This document shows positions 17,964-26,566 of a stretch of DNA of 37,987 bases, piece by piece. The position numbers were made by a program, and so were the translations under genes. How positions within the stretch are numbered: the stretch's first letter is position 1; the number at the start of each line of letters is the position of its first letter. Source of the DNA: Paracoccaceae bacterium (GTDB taxonomy: Bacteria > Pseudomonadota > Alphaproteobacteria > Rhodobacterales > Rhodobacteraceae); assembly GCA_013214715.1 (NCBI GenBank), contig JABSSB010000125.1, positions 1-37,987 on the forward strand, written 5' to 3'. The notes under the pieces were generated by a model. That model ran no database searches and had not been told where the DNA came from. It saw only the letters and a program-made list of their open reading frames with translations.

Positions 17964-19652
17964 ATGGCGCATGATGGACAAATGACGACTGCGGATACCA
18001 GCCCGGTCCTGGCGGACCTTCTGACACTCACCGGTGCGGCCGTGGCCCCGGTCGAGACGCTGGTGAACACCGCGACCGCGCGGTTGAAAGAAATGCTGAG
18101 TATGGATGGCCGCGTGTCCTCCAAACTGGTGGAGCAGAACCAGACGGCGGCCCACGGGCTGGCCTGGCTGGCGACCTATGCTCAAAGCCTCAAACAGATG
18201 CAGGCCTGGGCCGAGAGATTGCAGGCCGAGAACAAGTTTGGCGAGATCGAGCAACTGATCCACCAGATCGCGTTTGGCGAATATCTCTGGCAGGTCTATG
18301 GCGGCATTCCGATGAGCCAGACAGAAATTCTGCGCCCGCAGGATCTGGGCCTGACGCAAGATGACCAGCGCGCGATGATGATCCCCGAGATCATGACCCT
18401 GACGCAGGAAGGCAACAGTCAAGCCGCGCGGATGCGGCTGGTTGAGCTGATGCAGGAGCAGGCAGCCAATATCACCGTGGGTGCTTCCGGTCTGGATGAA
18501 GAGCTGGAGATGATCCGCGAGCAGTTCCGCCGCTATGCTGTGGACAAGGTCGAGCCCTTCGCCCACGAGTGGCACCTCAAGGATGAGTTGATCCCGATGG
18601 AGGTCATCGAGGAGCTGGCCGAGATGGGTGTCTTTGGTCTGACCATCCCCGAAGAATATGGCGGGTTCGGCCTGTCCAAAGCGTCGATGTGCGTTGTGTC
18701 TGAGGAATTGTCACGCGGCTATATCGGCGTTGGCTCTTTGGGCACCCGGTCCGAGATCGCGGCCGAGCTGATCATCGCGGGCGGCACCGAAGAGCAAAAG
18801 CAGAAATGGCTGCCGCAACTGGCTTCGGCTGAGACATTGCCCACCGCTGTGTTCACCGAGCCGAATACCGGATCGGACCTTGGCTCCCTGCGCACCCGCG
18901 CGGTGAAGGGCGAAGATGGCAATTACACCATCACCGGCAACAAGACCTGGATCACCCATGCCGCCCGCACGCATGTGATGACGCTGCTGGCGCGCACTGA
19001 TCCCGAGACCAGTGATTACCGCGGTCTGTCCATGTTCCTGGCCGAGAAGACCCCCGGCACGGATGAGGCCCCCTTCCCCACCCCCGGCATGACCGGCGGA
19101 GAAATCGAAGTGCTCGGTTATCGCGGCATGAAGGAATATGAGCTGGGCTTCGACGGGTTTGAGGTCAAAGGCGAAAACCTTCTGGGCGGCGAAGAGGGCA
19201 AAGGCTTCAAGCAGCTGATGGAGACCTTTGAAAGCGCCCGTATCCAGACCGCCGCCCGCGCCATCGGCGTGGCGCAATCGGCACTGGATATCTCGATGCA
19301 ATATGCCAATGACCGCAAGCAATTCGGCAAATCGCTGATCCACTTCCCCCGTGTCGCGTCGAAACTGGCGATGATGGCGGTGGAGATCATGGTGGCGCGG
19401 CAGCTGACCTATTTCTCGGCCTATGAGAAAGACGATGGGCGCCGCTGCGATGTGGAGGCCGGCATGGCCAAGCTGCTGGGTGCGCGTGTGGCCTGGGCGG
19501 CGGCGGATAACGGCTTGCAAATCCACGGCGGCAACGGCTTTGCGCTGGAATACAAGATCAGCCGCGTGCTGTGTGATGCGCGGATCCTGAACATCTTTGA
19601 AGGCGCTGCCGAAATTCAGGCGCAGGTGATTGCACGGCGTTTGCTGGGCTGA
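17964..19652 (+). CDS. mcd: Acyl-CoA dehydrogenase, probable (2S)-methylsuccinyl-CoA dehydrogenase
   Basis: This 562-aa flavoenzyme has an extra N-terminal domain of about 170 residues (GLAWLATYAQSLKQMQAWAERL, MSQTEILRPQDLGLT) before a normal acyl-CoA dehydrogenase fold (EYGGFGLSK, TAVFTEPNTGSDLGSL, YANDRKQFGKSL, QIHGGNGFALEYKISRVLCDARI, catalytic Glu in NIFEGAAEIQ). That N-terminal extension and the length match Mcd of the ethylmalonyl-CoA pathway, which oxidises methylsuccinyl-CoA to mesaconyl-CoA and passes electrons to ETF. The etfBA genes at 1121 could serve it. GGAAAGGG precedes the ATG by 8 nt. Other pathway genes (ccr, ecm, mch) are not in the window, so the specific substrate rests on recalled family features. 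The acyl-CoA dehydrogenase class itself is certain. Confidence 0.8.
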   Translation: MAHDGQMTTADTSPVLADLLTLTGAAVAPVETLVNTATARLKEMLSMDGRVSSKLVEQNQTAAHGLAWLATYAQSLKQMQAWAERLQAENKFGEIEQLIHQIAFGEYLWQVYGGIPMSQTEILRPQDLGLTQDDQRAMMIPEIMTLTQEGNSQAARMRLVELMQEQAANITVGASGLDEELEMIREQFRRYAVDKVEPFAHEWHLKDELIPMEVIEELAEMGVFGLTIPEEYGGFGLSKASMCVVSEELSRGYIGVGSLGTRSEIAAELIIAGGTEEQKQKWLPQLASAETLPTAVFTEPNTGSDLGSLRTRAVKGEDGNYTITGNKTWITHAARTHVMTLLARTDPETSDYRGLSMFLAEKTPGTDEAPFPTPGMTGGEIEVLGYRGMKEYELGFDGFEVKGENLLGGEEGKGFKQLMETFESARIQTAARAIGVAQSALDISMQYANDRKQFGKSLIHFPRVASKLAMMAVEIMVARQLTYFSAYEKDDGRRCDVEAGMAKLLGARVAWAAADNGLQIHGGNGFALEYKISRVLCDARILNIFEGAAEIQAQVIARRLLG

Positions 19653-19673
19653 TCGCCTTTCCAGAGTGCAAAT

Positions 19674-19755
19674 GTAGGGCGGGGGTGACCCCGCCCTTTC
19701 TTGTTGGCCAGACGGCGGGGTAAACCCCGCCCTACCCACGCGTCACCCATTGCGC
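19674..19755. repeat. REP-like palindromic repeat, copy 1
   Basis: A roughly 80-bp element with two 22-nt arms (19674-19695 and 19714-19735) that are inverted copies of each other with two mismatches. Each arm is itself a hairpin, for example GGCGGGGTAAACCCCGCC. It ends in a conserved tail GCGTCACCCATTGCGC. The left hairpin GGGCGGGG/CCCCGCCC is followed by TTTCTT and may terminate the acyl-CoA dehydrogenase transcript. A second copy is at 20579-20657 in the same orientation. Confidence 0.85.
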
Positions 19756-19860
19756 TTGGGGCGCGACGCTCTCCTCTGCCCGGCAGGGGGGCAACCCTCG
19801 CCACCCCATGCCATGGCTTTGCCTCGCTTAGGTCAAAAAGCGCGGACAGGCTGTCTGGCG

Positions 19861-20493
19861 ATGACCTATATTTTTGATATGCAACTTCACAAAGTGCAGA
19901 TACCGGTCGATATGCCCGAGTGGCATAAGACATACCACAATCCAGAACGGGGTGCGGAAGGGGCCAGCGCTGCTAGTGCATGGCGCGACGGTCTCCGCAG
20001 ATCCGTGCTTGAGGAAATGCCGACCCTGCTTGTCGCGGACAAACCGCGCAAAAGCTGGCGCGATGCGTTCACAGGCGTCAACGGCATCCATGTGGTCTCT
20101 GGCTGCGCCAAAGAGGTGATCGAGCGCTTCGACCCTGATCTGCACCAGTTCTGCCCCGTGCCCCTGCGTACCAAACGCGGGGTGGAGATCGAGGGGCCGT
20201 GGTTCATGATGAATGTCACGGTGCGCCAGGATTCGATTGTGATGGAGAAATCGCGGGTCATAAGAAGCGAGCGACGTCCAGACAAGTTAAACAGCTTTCG
20301 GGTGACTTCGAGTACAAAAGACGTTGTGGTCGATCCGTCCCGGCAATCTCCGGATATCCATTTTTGGCGCGAGGCCCGGTTTCAAGGCAGCTTGCTTGGG
20401 TCGGATGATTTTGTCGCCGCGCTGAAAGAGGCGGGCCTCAGGTTCTTCCCATCCTACCGCGCAACCGATCTTGGGGACGCGCCCGACGGTTAG
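19861..20493 (+). CDS. Imm11 (DUF1629)-like protein, putative immunity protein
   Basis: About 210 aa from ATG 19861; the ORF track's TTG start at 19750 lies inside the repeat and is rejected. No signal peptide or membrane segment is seen. HQFCPVPLRTKRGVEIEGPWFMMNV, RQDSIVMEKSRV, PDIHFWREARFQGSLLGSDDFVAALKEAGLRFF follow the layout of Imm11/DUF1629 proteins: a domain ending in a G-x-x-x-W/Y-x-x-N-V strand, a D-x-I segment, then H-x-W-R and S-D-x-F-x-x-A-L-x-x-A-G. That family is associated with polymorphic toxin immunity. No toxin gene is adjacent. Both sides are bounded by the palindromic repeats. The assignment is by recalled pattern and is moderate. Confidence 0.55.
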   Translation: MTYIFDMQLHKVQIPVDMPEWHKTYHNPERGAEGASAASAWRDGLRRSVLEEMPTLLVADKPRKSWRDAFTGVNGIHVVSGCAKEVIERFDPDLHQFCPVPLRTKRGVEIEGPWFMMNVTVRQDSIVMEKSRVIRSERRPDKLNSFRVTSSTKDVVVDPSRQSPDIHFWREARFQGSLLGSDDFVAALKEAGLRFFPSYRATDLGDAPDG

Positions 20494-20578
20494 CCGGTCA
20501 CGCAGGTCCAAAATGCACATCGGGACACCCGCATGACCCAGACCGGTTTGCGCTCAAACCACTGCGTGTGGTCCATGC

Positions 20579-20657
20579 GTAGGGCGGGGTTTACCCCGCC
20601 TCTGCCCCAAGCCATAGCGGGGTAAACCCCGCCCTACCCATGCGTCACCCATTGCGC
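20579..20657. repeat. REP-like palindromic repeat, copy 2
   Basis: The same element as at 19674. Arms at 20579-20600 and 20616-20637 pair with one mismatch, and the tail is again CACCCATTGCGC. The two copies share orientation and lie about 900 bp apart on either side of the Imm11-like gene. The copy starts 86 bp after that gene's stop and ends 48 bp before the reductase ATG. Confidence 0.85.
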
Positions 20658-20704
20658 CCGGCATGGGACGGTCTAGGCTCCTTCTCATGAGGGGAGGCGC
20701 AGCC

Positions 20705-21733
20705 ATGACATCCAAAACCATTCTGATCACCGGGGTGACGGGCTATATCGCACGCCACATTGCGTTGCAGGCGCTTGAGGCCGGGGACCGGGTCATCGGC
20801 TCGACACGCGACCTGTCGCGCGAGGCGGCGTTGCGCGACGCGTTGCGCGCAAATCTGAGCGATCCGGCCAAGCTGGACAATCTGCGCCTGATGGCGCTGG
20901 ACAACACCGATGATACCGGCTGGGCCGAGGCATTTGACGGGGTCGAGGCTCTGATTCACACCGCCTCTCCGGTCCCGGTGCGCCAGCCGGACGACCCCGA
21001 AGAGGTGATCCGCCCCGCGGTGGACGGCGCCCTGCGCGCGGCCAAGGCGGCCTATGCGGCGGGCCTGCGGCGGATGGTGATGACCTCCTCCATCGCGGCG
21101 GTGACATCCTGCCCGATACGACCAGGACACCAGGCCCATGACGAGCAGGACTGGTCAGACCTGACCCGGCCCGGCCTGTCACCGTATCTGGCCTCCAAAA
21201 CGCTGGCGGAACGCGCGGTCTGGGACTGGCAGGCGGCAGAGGCGCCCGAGATGCGCGTGACGATGATCAACCCGGCGGTTGTCATCGGCCCGCCTGTCGG
21301 GCCCGAGATCGGCGCCTCGGTCTATATTCTGCGGCGGCTGATGCAGGGCAAGGATGCCTTCCTGCCGCGGCTGGGCTACCCGCTGGTCGATGTGCGCGAC
21401 GTGGCCGCGATGCATCTGCGCGCGCTGGAGCGGCCTGAGGCCGAAGGCGAACGCTTCATTGCATCCAACAAATTCTATTGGCATGGGCAGATCGCCCGCG
21501 ACCTGTCGGCCGCCTTCCCCGCGCGGCGTATTCCGACCCGCGTGATGCCGGATTGGGTGTTTCGCCTGCTGGCCAGATTTGTCAAACCGCTGCGTGGGTT
21601 GGTGCCGCTGCTGGGCACGCGGGAAGAGGTCGACGGGTCCAAAGCCACGCGCGTTCTGGGCATCCAGTATCGCGACACCGACGCCACGATCCGTGAGACC
21701 GCGCAGGCGCTGATCGATCACAAACTGGTCTGA
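20705..21733 (+). CDS. NAD(P)-dependent epimerase/reductase (extended SDR family)
   Basis: A 342-aa extended short-chain dehydrogenase resembling dihydroflavonol 4-reductase/aldehyde reductase proteins. The Rossmann motif [19 protein letters not shown] is at residues 9-27. VMTSSIAAV holds the catalytic-region serine, and [12 protein letters not shown] supplies the YxxxK catalytic pair. It probably reduces a carbonyl using NADPH; the substrate is unknown. GGGGAGG lies 7 nt before ATG 20705, which is preferred over the ORF-track start at 20663. Its 3' end overlaps the convergent recO stop by 16 bp. Confidence 0.85.
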   Translation: MTSKTILITGVTGYIARHIALQALEAGDRVIGSTRDLSREAALRDALRANLSDPAKLDNLRLMALDNTDDTGWAEAFDGVEALIHTASPVPVRQPDDPEEVIRPAVDGALRAAKAAYAAGLRRMVMTSSIAAVTSCPIRPGHQAHDEQDWSDLTRPGLSPYLASKTLAERAVWDWQAAEAPEMRVTMINPAVVIGPPVGPEIGASVYILRRLMQGKDAFLPRLGYPLVDVRDVAAMHLRALERPEAEGERFIASNKFYWHGQIARDLSAAFPARRIPTRVMPDWVFRLLARFVKPLRGLVPLLGTREEVDGSKATRVLGIQYRDTDATIRETAQALIDHKLV

Positions 21734-22455
21734 GCGCGGCGGGCCAGCAGATCGACCAACCGTCCACGCGCATCCGGCACAGGGTTGCGGCCCAGCTGCG
21801 GGGCCAGCTTATTGTCCAGAAAATAGCCCGTGACGCCCAGCGCGGCGACGATCTCGGTATCGCTGGCCTCACCGTCCCCGCGCAGCACGGGCGGCAGGGG
21901 CAGCAGGCGGTCGGCCCAATCGCCCGCACCGTCCCGCGACACGGCCCGCCCGGTCTTGGGAGAGACATAGACCAGCCCGGCGTCGCGGCCGGTGACGGCG
22001 CAGCTGGTCAGATCAAGGCCGAACCCGGTTTCCTCGAGCAGTGCAAGTTCCCATTGCAGATAGGCCAGCGGCCAGATCTCATCCTGCCCCAGCAAATCCA
22101 GAAGCGCCTCGCTGCGCTTGTAAAAGCCCGGATGCGGGTCACGCTCGGCCAGACAGAAGCGCAGCAACCCACAGACGGCATTCAACCCGGCCAGCGTCAT
22201 CCGCCCCGACAGGGCCACGGCCGCGCGCGAGCGTAAAGGTTCCACCGTGAAAGCGCCGATATGCTCTTCCAGCCGCGCGCGCCAGGCCACATGCAGCTGT
22301 GCGCCCGGTTGCAGGATCGGCGCGATCTTGCGGCTTGCCCCGCCGCGCACAACCCCGGCATGGCGCCCATGGGCTTCGGTGAACACCTCGATGATCGCGG
22401 CGTTTTCCCCATGCCGGCGGGTGCTGAGCAATATGCCGTGATCAGTCCAGTCCAT
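21718..22455 (-). CDS. recO: DNA repair protein RecO
   Basis: RecO mediates RecFOR-dependent loading of RecA onto SSB-coated DNA. From ATG 22455 the protein is 245 aa, the normal length: [39 protein letters not shown] is the typical N-terminal OB-fold start. [21 protein letters not shown] and [24 protein letters not shown] mark the helical domain. The longer 382-aa ORF runs into upstream sequence without homology. Unlike the frequent rnc-era-recO order, no era or rnc is adjacent; the gene is divergent from a Pr6Pr membrane protein. Confidence 0.93.
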   Translation of the reverse strand: MDWTDHGILLSTRRHGENAAIIEVFTEAHGRHAGVVRGGASRKIAPILQPGAQLHVAWRARLEEHIGAFTVEPLRSRAAVALSGRMTLAGLNAVCGLLRFCLAERDPHPGFYKRSEALLDLLGQDEIWPLAYLQWELALLEETGFGLDLTSCAVTGRDAGLVYVSPKTGRAVSRDGAGDWADRLLPLPPVLRGDGEASDTEIVAALGVTGYFLDNKLAPQLGRNPVPDARGRLVDLLARRAQTSL

Positions 22456-22533
22456 AGCCGGCAGAGTGGCGCGAGCGCCGGGGCGCTGCAACCGGTTCTT
22501 GCGCCTGCACGCGCTTTGCGAAAGACTGCGCCC

Positions 22534-23157
22534 ATGACATCGCACACCCTTCCCGCCTATCGCCTGACCGCTGCCTTGGTCGCCCTGCTTGCGCTGACCA
22601 GTGTCGGGCTTGATACCTATGAGGCGCTGATGCGCCACCCCGAGCGCAGCCTGGGCGAGGAAATCTGGAGGCGGTTGCGATACTTCACCATCCTGACCAA
22701 TCTGCTGGTGGTGCTGGGCTTTGCCGCGGCGGCACTGACGGGGAAGATGCGAGCCACAACCGGCGCAGCATTGACCCTGTGGATCGGGATCGTCGCGATT
22801 GTCTATCACACGCTGCTGTTTGAAGAGCATACCGGCCTGCGCTGGTGGACCGATCACGGGATGCACACGATTGTGCCCATTGCGGTGGCGCTATGGTGGG
22901 TGGCCTATGCGCCGAAATTCGGGTTGCGGATGCGGCAGGCGGCCTATTGGCTGGCCTTTCCCAGTCTCTATGTCGTCTATGTCCTGCTGCGCGGGGCGGC
23001 GGACGGGGTCTATCCCTATTTCTTCCTCGACCCGGTCAAAAGCGGCTGGGGCGGGCTGGGCCTATGGGTGCTGGCTTTGGGGGCCGGGTTCTGGCTGGGC
23101 GGTGTGCTGGTGATCTGGCTGGCCGGGCGCATGGCAACCCAAAGGATCACCCTTTAG
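22534..23157 (+). CDS. Pr6Pr family membrane protein
   Basis: A 207-aa protein with six hydrophobic segments, of the predicted six-transmembrane Pr6Pr family of unknown function. Characteristic stretches are [16 protein letters not shown] near the second segment, [22 protein letters not shown] and [11 protein letters not shown]. The in-frame upstream part of the ORF-track entry (22261-22533) overlaps recO and is not coding. The ATG at 22534 lacks a strong ribosome-binding site but is the first Met before homology. It is divergent from recO across 78 bp and convergent with the antiporter. Confidence 0.8.
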   Translation: MTSHTLPAYRLTAALVALLALTSVGLDTYEALMRHPERSLGEEIWRRLRYFTILTNLLVVLGFAAAALTGKMRATTGAALTLWIGIVAIVYHTLLFEEHTGLRWWTDHGMHTIVPIAVALWWVAYAPKFGLRMRQAAYWLAFPSLYVVYVLLRGAADGVYPYFFLDPVKSGWGGLGLWVLALGAGFWLGGVLVIWLAGRMATQRITL

Positions 23158-23163
23158 GCCCGG

Positions 23164-24345
23164 TCATGCCATTCTTTGCGAAAAAGGCCGCGCCGTGATG
23201 CCGTGCAACAGCACGCTGAGCGAGATCGTCAAAATCCCCACCGTCATGATTTGTGGACCACCGGGCAGATTTTCATTGGACACCATCACCAGAAACACGA
23301 CCGAGGCCAGCCCCCGCGGCCCGAACCAGCCGATAAACAGCCGTTCCTTGAGGCTAAGCCCTAGGCCACCAAGCGTGACCAGCACGGGCAGCATCCGCAC
23401 CACCGTCAGGCTCATCAGCGCATAGACAAGATCCATCCAGGTGAAATTCTGCAAGGCGATTGGCATCACCGCCGCGCCGAAGATCACCCATGTGATCAGC
23501 GATAGCCCGTCGCTGAGGCTTTCTGATGCGTCCTTGAGCGCCGCGATCTCATCGCGCGCCATCTGACCGAAGACCAGCCCGCCGACAAACGCCGCGATAA
23601 AGCCCGAGCCATGGATTGCCATGGCCCCGGAAAAGGCGGTGACGGCCATGGCCGCAATCAGGATCTGCGACCAGCCATGCCCCACCCAACCGCGCGGCAG
23701 CGCCACGCGCAGCGCCAAAGCGCCCAAAACGGCGACAGCCCCCCCCATGAGCGCGCCGCGCCCGACCTCTTCGATCAGCAATTTAAGCGCAAAGCGCCCC
23801 ACATCATCTGTGGCCACGCCTGTCGCAACGGCCAGAAAGGTCAGGAAAAAGGGGACACAGACCCCATCATTCAACCCGCTTTCGAAACTCAGGCCCTCGC
23901 GCAGATGCGCTGGCACGGATTTGTTGGACACCACCGCCTGCCCAAGGGCCGCATCGGTGGGTGCCAAAAGAGCGGCCAGCAAGGCCACCTCGACCCAGCT
24001 GAGGCCGGGCAACAACACGATCCCAAAAAGCCAGCCCAGCACCATCACCAAAGGCAGGGAGCGCAGGATCAGCCGTCGAGGAATGGCTTCGGATTGGCGC
24101 AGCACGCCCAGATCAGCTTTGGACGCGTCGATGAACAGAACCAGCGCCAGCGCCATTTCCGCGACCAGACGCAGATGCGAAGCCTCCAGCTCGAACGTGA
24201 CCCAGCCCAGCCCGGCCGGCCCAAGGCACAGCCCCATGAGGGCAAAGACAAGCGCCCCGTTGATCGGCGTGGTGCTGAGTTTGCCGGCCACCAGCGCATA
24301 AAGCCCGATCAGCGCCGCCACGATGGCGAGTGTTTCATAGACCAC
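23164..24345 (-). CDS. Cation:proton antiporter (NhaP/CPA1 type)
   Basis: A 393-aa inner-membrane protein with about 11-12 hydrophobic segments of the sodium/hydrogen exchanger family. Motifs seen are INGALVFALMGLCLGPAGLGW, VLFIDASKADL, ALLAPTDAALGQAVVSNKSVP (the TD/xP region of the ion site), ESGLNDGVCVPFF (the ND ion-binding motif) and WFGPRGLASVVFLVM. It exchanges Na+ or K+ for H+. GTG 24345 is preceded by AGGAAAG, and the start overlaps the marR stop by 11 bp, so the two are co-translated. Confidence 0.9.
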   Translation of the reverse strand: MVYETLAIVAALIGLYALVAGKLSTTPINGALVFALMGLCLGPAGLGWVTFELEASHLRLVAEMALALVLFIDASKADLGVLRQSEAIPRRLILRSLPLVMVLGWLFGIVLLPGLSWVEVALLAALLAPTDAALGQAVVSNKSVPAHLREGLSFESGLNDGVCVPFFLTFLAVATGVATDDVGRFALKLLIEEVGRGALMGGAVAVLGALALRVALPRGWVGHGWSQILIAAMAVTAFSGAMAIHGSGFIAAFVGGLVFGQMARDEIAALKDASESLSDGLSLITWVIFGAAVMPIALQNFTWMDLVYALMSLTVVRMLPVLVTLGGLGLSLKERLFIGWFGPRGLASVVFLVMVSNENLPGGPQIMTVGILTISLSVLLHGITARPFSQRMA

Positions 24346-24796
24346 GGGACGGCTTTCCTGTCAGGGCGGGCCGCATCGCGGCCAGCTGTTTCAATGCGCC
24401 GCGCAAGGCCTCGGCCTGCGCAGGGGTCATGTCGCGGGTCAGCTGCGCGTCATAATCGGCGGCGGTCTGGCTCAACTCGGCATAGGCGGCGCGCCCTGCC
24501 CGCGTCAGGCTCAGGTGATCGACACGCCGGTCGTCCGGGCTTTTTTCCCGCGCGAGAAAGCGCCGCTCCTCCAGCCGCGACACGGCGCGGCTGATCTTGG
24601 TCTTGTGGATACCCGCCCGCGCGCCGATGTCGCGCGCCGTCATCGGGCCGTAATGGCCCAGATGGAACAAGACCCGCCAATCGGTGCGCAGCAGACCAAA
24701 GCGATCCTTGTAAACCTGCGCAAAGCGCAGCGACGCCGCCTCGGCCGCGCGGTTGAGCAGATAGGGCAAAAAGGCTTCGGGATCAAAATCGGCCAT
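24335..24796 (-). CDS. MarR family transcriptional regulator
   Basis: About 153 aa from ATG 24796 (MADFDPEAFLPYLLNRAAEAASLRF). The winged helix-turn-helix core is clear: LRTDWRVLFHLGHYGPMTARDIGARAGIHKTKISRAVSRLEERRFLAREKSPDDRRVDHLSLT, with the DDRR wing motif. It is divergent from hmgA across about 70 bp, the usual place for a MarR-type controller of homogentisate genes, and is translationally coupled to the antiporter downstream. Regulation of the hmg cluster by an aromatic ligand is inference from position. Confidence 0.88.
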   Translation of the reverse strand: MADFDPEAFLPYLLNRAAEAASLRFAQVYKDRFGLLRTDWRVLFHLGHYGPMTARDIGARAGIHKTKISRAVSRLEERRFLAREKSPDDRRVDHLSLTRAGRAAYAELSQTAADYDAQLTRDMTPAQAEALRGALKQLAAMRPALTGKPSRGL

Positions 24797-24817
24797 GCGT
24801 TCACGCTGAGGCTTGTT

Positions 24818-24840
24818 AGTTACAAAATCAACCAATAACT
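24818..24840. promoter_or_regulatory. Candidate MarR operator between marR and hmgA
   Basis: AGTTA and TAACT form an inverted repeat with a 13-bp spacer in the otherwise GC-rich divergent gap. The surrounding 30 bp are strikingly AT-rich, consistent with overlapping promoters. It is short and the assignment is tentative. Confidence 0.3.
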
Positions 24841-24866
24841 CGGATGGATCATCAGGGAGAGCCATC

Positions 24867-26222
24867 ATGAACAGACCGAGTGACCCCCAGCCCATGGTGC
24901 AGGCCCCGTCGCTGAGTGGCCCGCATGAAGGCTATATGCCCGGCTTTGGCAATGATTTCGAAACCGAAGCCCTGCCCGGTGCGCTGCCACAGGGCATGAA
25001 TTCGCCCCAGCGCTGCAATTACGGCCTGTATGGAGAGCAACTTTCAGGCACGGCCTTTACCGCCGAACGGCCCGAGCGGACATGGTGCTATCGGATCCGG
25101 CCTTCGGTGAAGCATTCGCATCGGTATGACCGCATTGATCTGCCCTATTGGAAATCCGCCCCGCATGTGGTCGAGGATGTAACCTCGCTGGGGCAGTATC
25201 GCTGGGATCCGCTGCCCCATAGCGACGCGCCGCTGACATGGCTGACGGGGATGCGCACCATGACCACGGCAGGTGATGTGAACACGCAGGTCGGCATGGC
25301 GAGCCATATCTATCTGGTCACAGACTCGATGGTCGACAGCTATTTCTTTTCTGCCGACAGCGAATTGCTGGTCGTGCCGCAGGAAGGTCAGCTGCGCTTT
25401 GCGACCGAGTTGGGGATCATCGATCTGGAGCCTAAAGAGATCGCGATCCTGCCGCGTGGGTTGCTCTATCGGGTCGAAGTGCTCGAAGGCCCGGCGCGCG
25501 GCTTTGTCTGCGAAAACTATGGCCAGAAATTCGATCTGCCCGGCCGAGGTCCGATTGGCGCCAATTGCATGGCCAATCCGCGCGATTTCAAGGCGCCTGT
25601 GGCGGCCTATGAGGATCGGGATGTGCCGTCGACCGTCACCGTGAAATGGTGCGGGCAGTTTCATCAAACGCAGATCGGGCAAAGCCCCTTGGATGTGGTG
25701 GCATGGCACGGCAATTACGCGCCTTACAAATACGATCTGCGGACCTATTGCCCGGTCGGCGCCGTGCTGTTTGATCATCCCGACCCGTCGATCTTTACTG
25801 TCCTGACCGCGCCGTCGGGCGTGCCGGGGACAGCGAATATCGATTTCGTGCTGTTCCGCGAACGCTGGATGGTGGCGGAAAACACCTTCCGCCCGCCCTG
25901 GTACCACAAGAACATCATGTCCGAGCTTATGGGCAATATTTACGGGCAATATGATGCCAAGCCACAGGGCTTTGTGCCGGGCGGGATGAGCCTGCATAAC
26001 ATGATGCTGCCGCATGGCCCGGATCGGGAGGCCTTTGACAAGGCGTCCAATGCCAATCTGGGGCCGGACAAGCTGGATCGGACGATGTCTTTCATGTTTG
26101 AAACCCGCTTTCCCCAGCATCTGACGCGCTTTGCCGGGCAAGAGGCGCCGATGCAGGAGGATTACATCGACTGCTGGAGCGATCTGGAAAAGAAATTCGA
26201 CGGCACGCCGGGGGTGAAGTGA
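24867..26222 (+). CDS. hmgA: Homogentisate 1,2-dioxygenase
   Basis: Opens the aromatic ring of homogentisate to maleylacetoacetate using Fe(II) and O2 in tyrosine/phenylalanine breakdown. It is 451 aa from ATG 24867, behind [30 protein letters not shown] near the N-terminus, [19 protein letters not shown] (first iron His and the Glu ligand) and [15 protein letters not shown] (second iron His) are all intact. It is the first gene of the cluster continuing with fahA, an MBL protein, an FAD monooxygenase and DUF2783. The ORF-track start at 24813 overlaps the promoter and is too early. Confidence 0.97.
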   Translation: MNRPSDPQPMVQAPSLSGPHEGYMPGFGNDFETEALPGALPQGMNSPQRCNYGLYGEQLSGTAFTAERPERTWCYRIRPSVKHSHRYDRIDLPYWKSAPHVVEDVTSLGQYRWDPLPHSDAPLTWLTGMRTMTTAGDVNTQVGMASHIYLVTDSMVDSYFFSADSELLVVPQEGQLRFATELGIIDLEPKEIAILPRGLLYRVEVLEGPARGFVCENYGQKFDLPGRGPIGANCMANPRDFKAPVAAYEDRDVPSTVTVKWCGQFHQTQIGQSPLDVVAWHGNYAPYKYDLRTYCPVGAVLFDHPDPSIFTVLTAPSGVPGTANIDFVLFRERWMVAENTFRPPWYHKNIMSELMGNIYGQYDAKPQGFVPGGMSLHNMMLPHGPDREAFDKASNANLGPDKLDRTMSFMFETRFPQHLTRFAGQEAPMQEDYIDCWSDLEKKFDGTPGVK

Positions 26223-26349
26223 TGCAGCGCTGCAAGAGGCCGGCGCCCGCCACGGGGATGCACCGTGGTGCCGCGAGAGCGGCAGAAACGCTCCTGGGGG
26301 GCGTTTCAACAGAGCATGGTCAGAATGACCCAGGCGCGAAAGCGCCCGC

Positions 26350-26553
26350 CCGTGGGGCGGCGCGGACGTGGCCTATCTGATCTGGCTTGGCGCGCGAATG
26401 ATCTGGCGGGCGCGCGATAGGCAAGCCGTTGCCACCGCCCAAAAGGCCAGGAAGCTGACGAGGCGGGCGCGGCTTTGGCTTGACCGCATCGGCGGGGGCT
26501 TCATGATCGGGGCGGCGGCGCTTTTGGGCGCCAAATCGCCCTCCCCCGCTTAG
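26350..26553 (+). pseudogene. Probable LysE/RhtB exporter remnant with internal deletion
   Basis: The 344-bp gap between hmgA and fahA holds no complete gene. Its second half encodes VAYLIWLGARMIWRAR, then ARLWLDRIGGGFMIGAAALLG. These look like two non-adjacent parts of a LysE/RhtB amino-acid exporter: the helix ending in YLIWLG, and the C-terminal RxWxDRxxGxxxIGxGxxL segment. The roughly 60-80 residues between them in intact relatives are missing. The first half of the gap (26223-26349) has a GAAACGC/GCGTTTC hairpin (26285-26307), a GGCGC-GAAA-GCGCC tetraloop hairpin (26333-26346) and no credible ORF. Confidence 0.42.
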
Positions 26554-26566
26554 GAAAGGACGCAGA

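Noticed and set aside
19750-19860. Upstream extension of the Imm11-like ORF from TTG 19750
   Set aside because: The start lies inside the palindromic repeat and the extension has no homology; ATG 19861 is better.
23611-24594. Plus-strand ORF of 327 aa over the antiporter
   Set aside because: It is antisense to a well supported membrane protein and has shadow-type composition.
25044-26309. Minus-strand ORF of 421 aa over hmgA
   Set aside because: It is antisense to a dioxygenase with all catalytic motifs.
26222-26380. Short ORF starting in the hmgA stop (TGATG)
   Set aside because: Composition is arginine/alanine-rich, there is no ribosome-binding site of note and no family resemblance.
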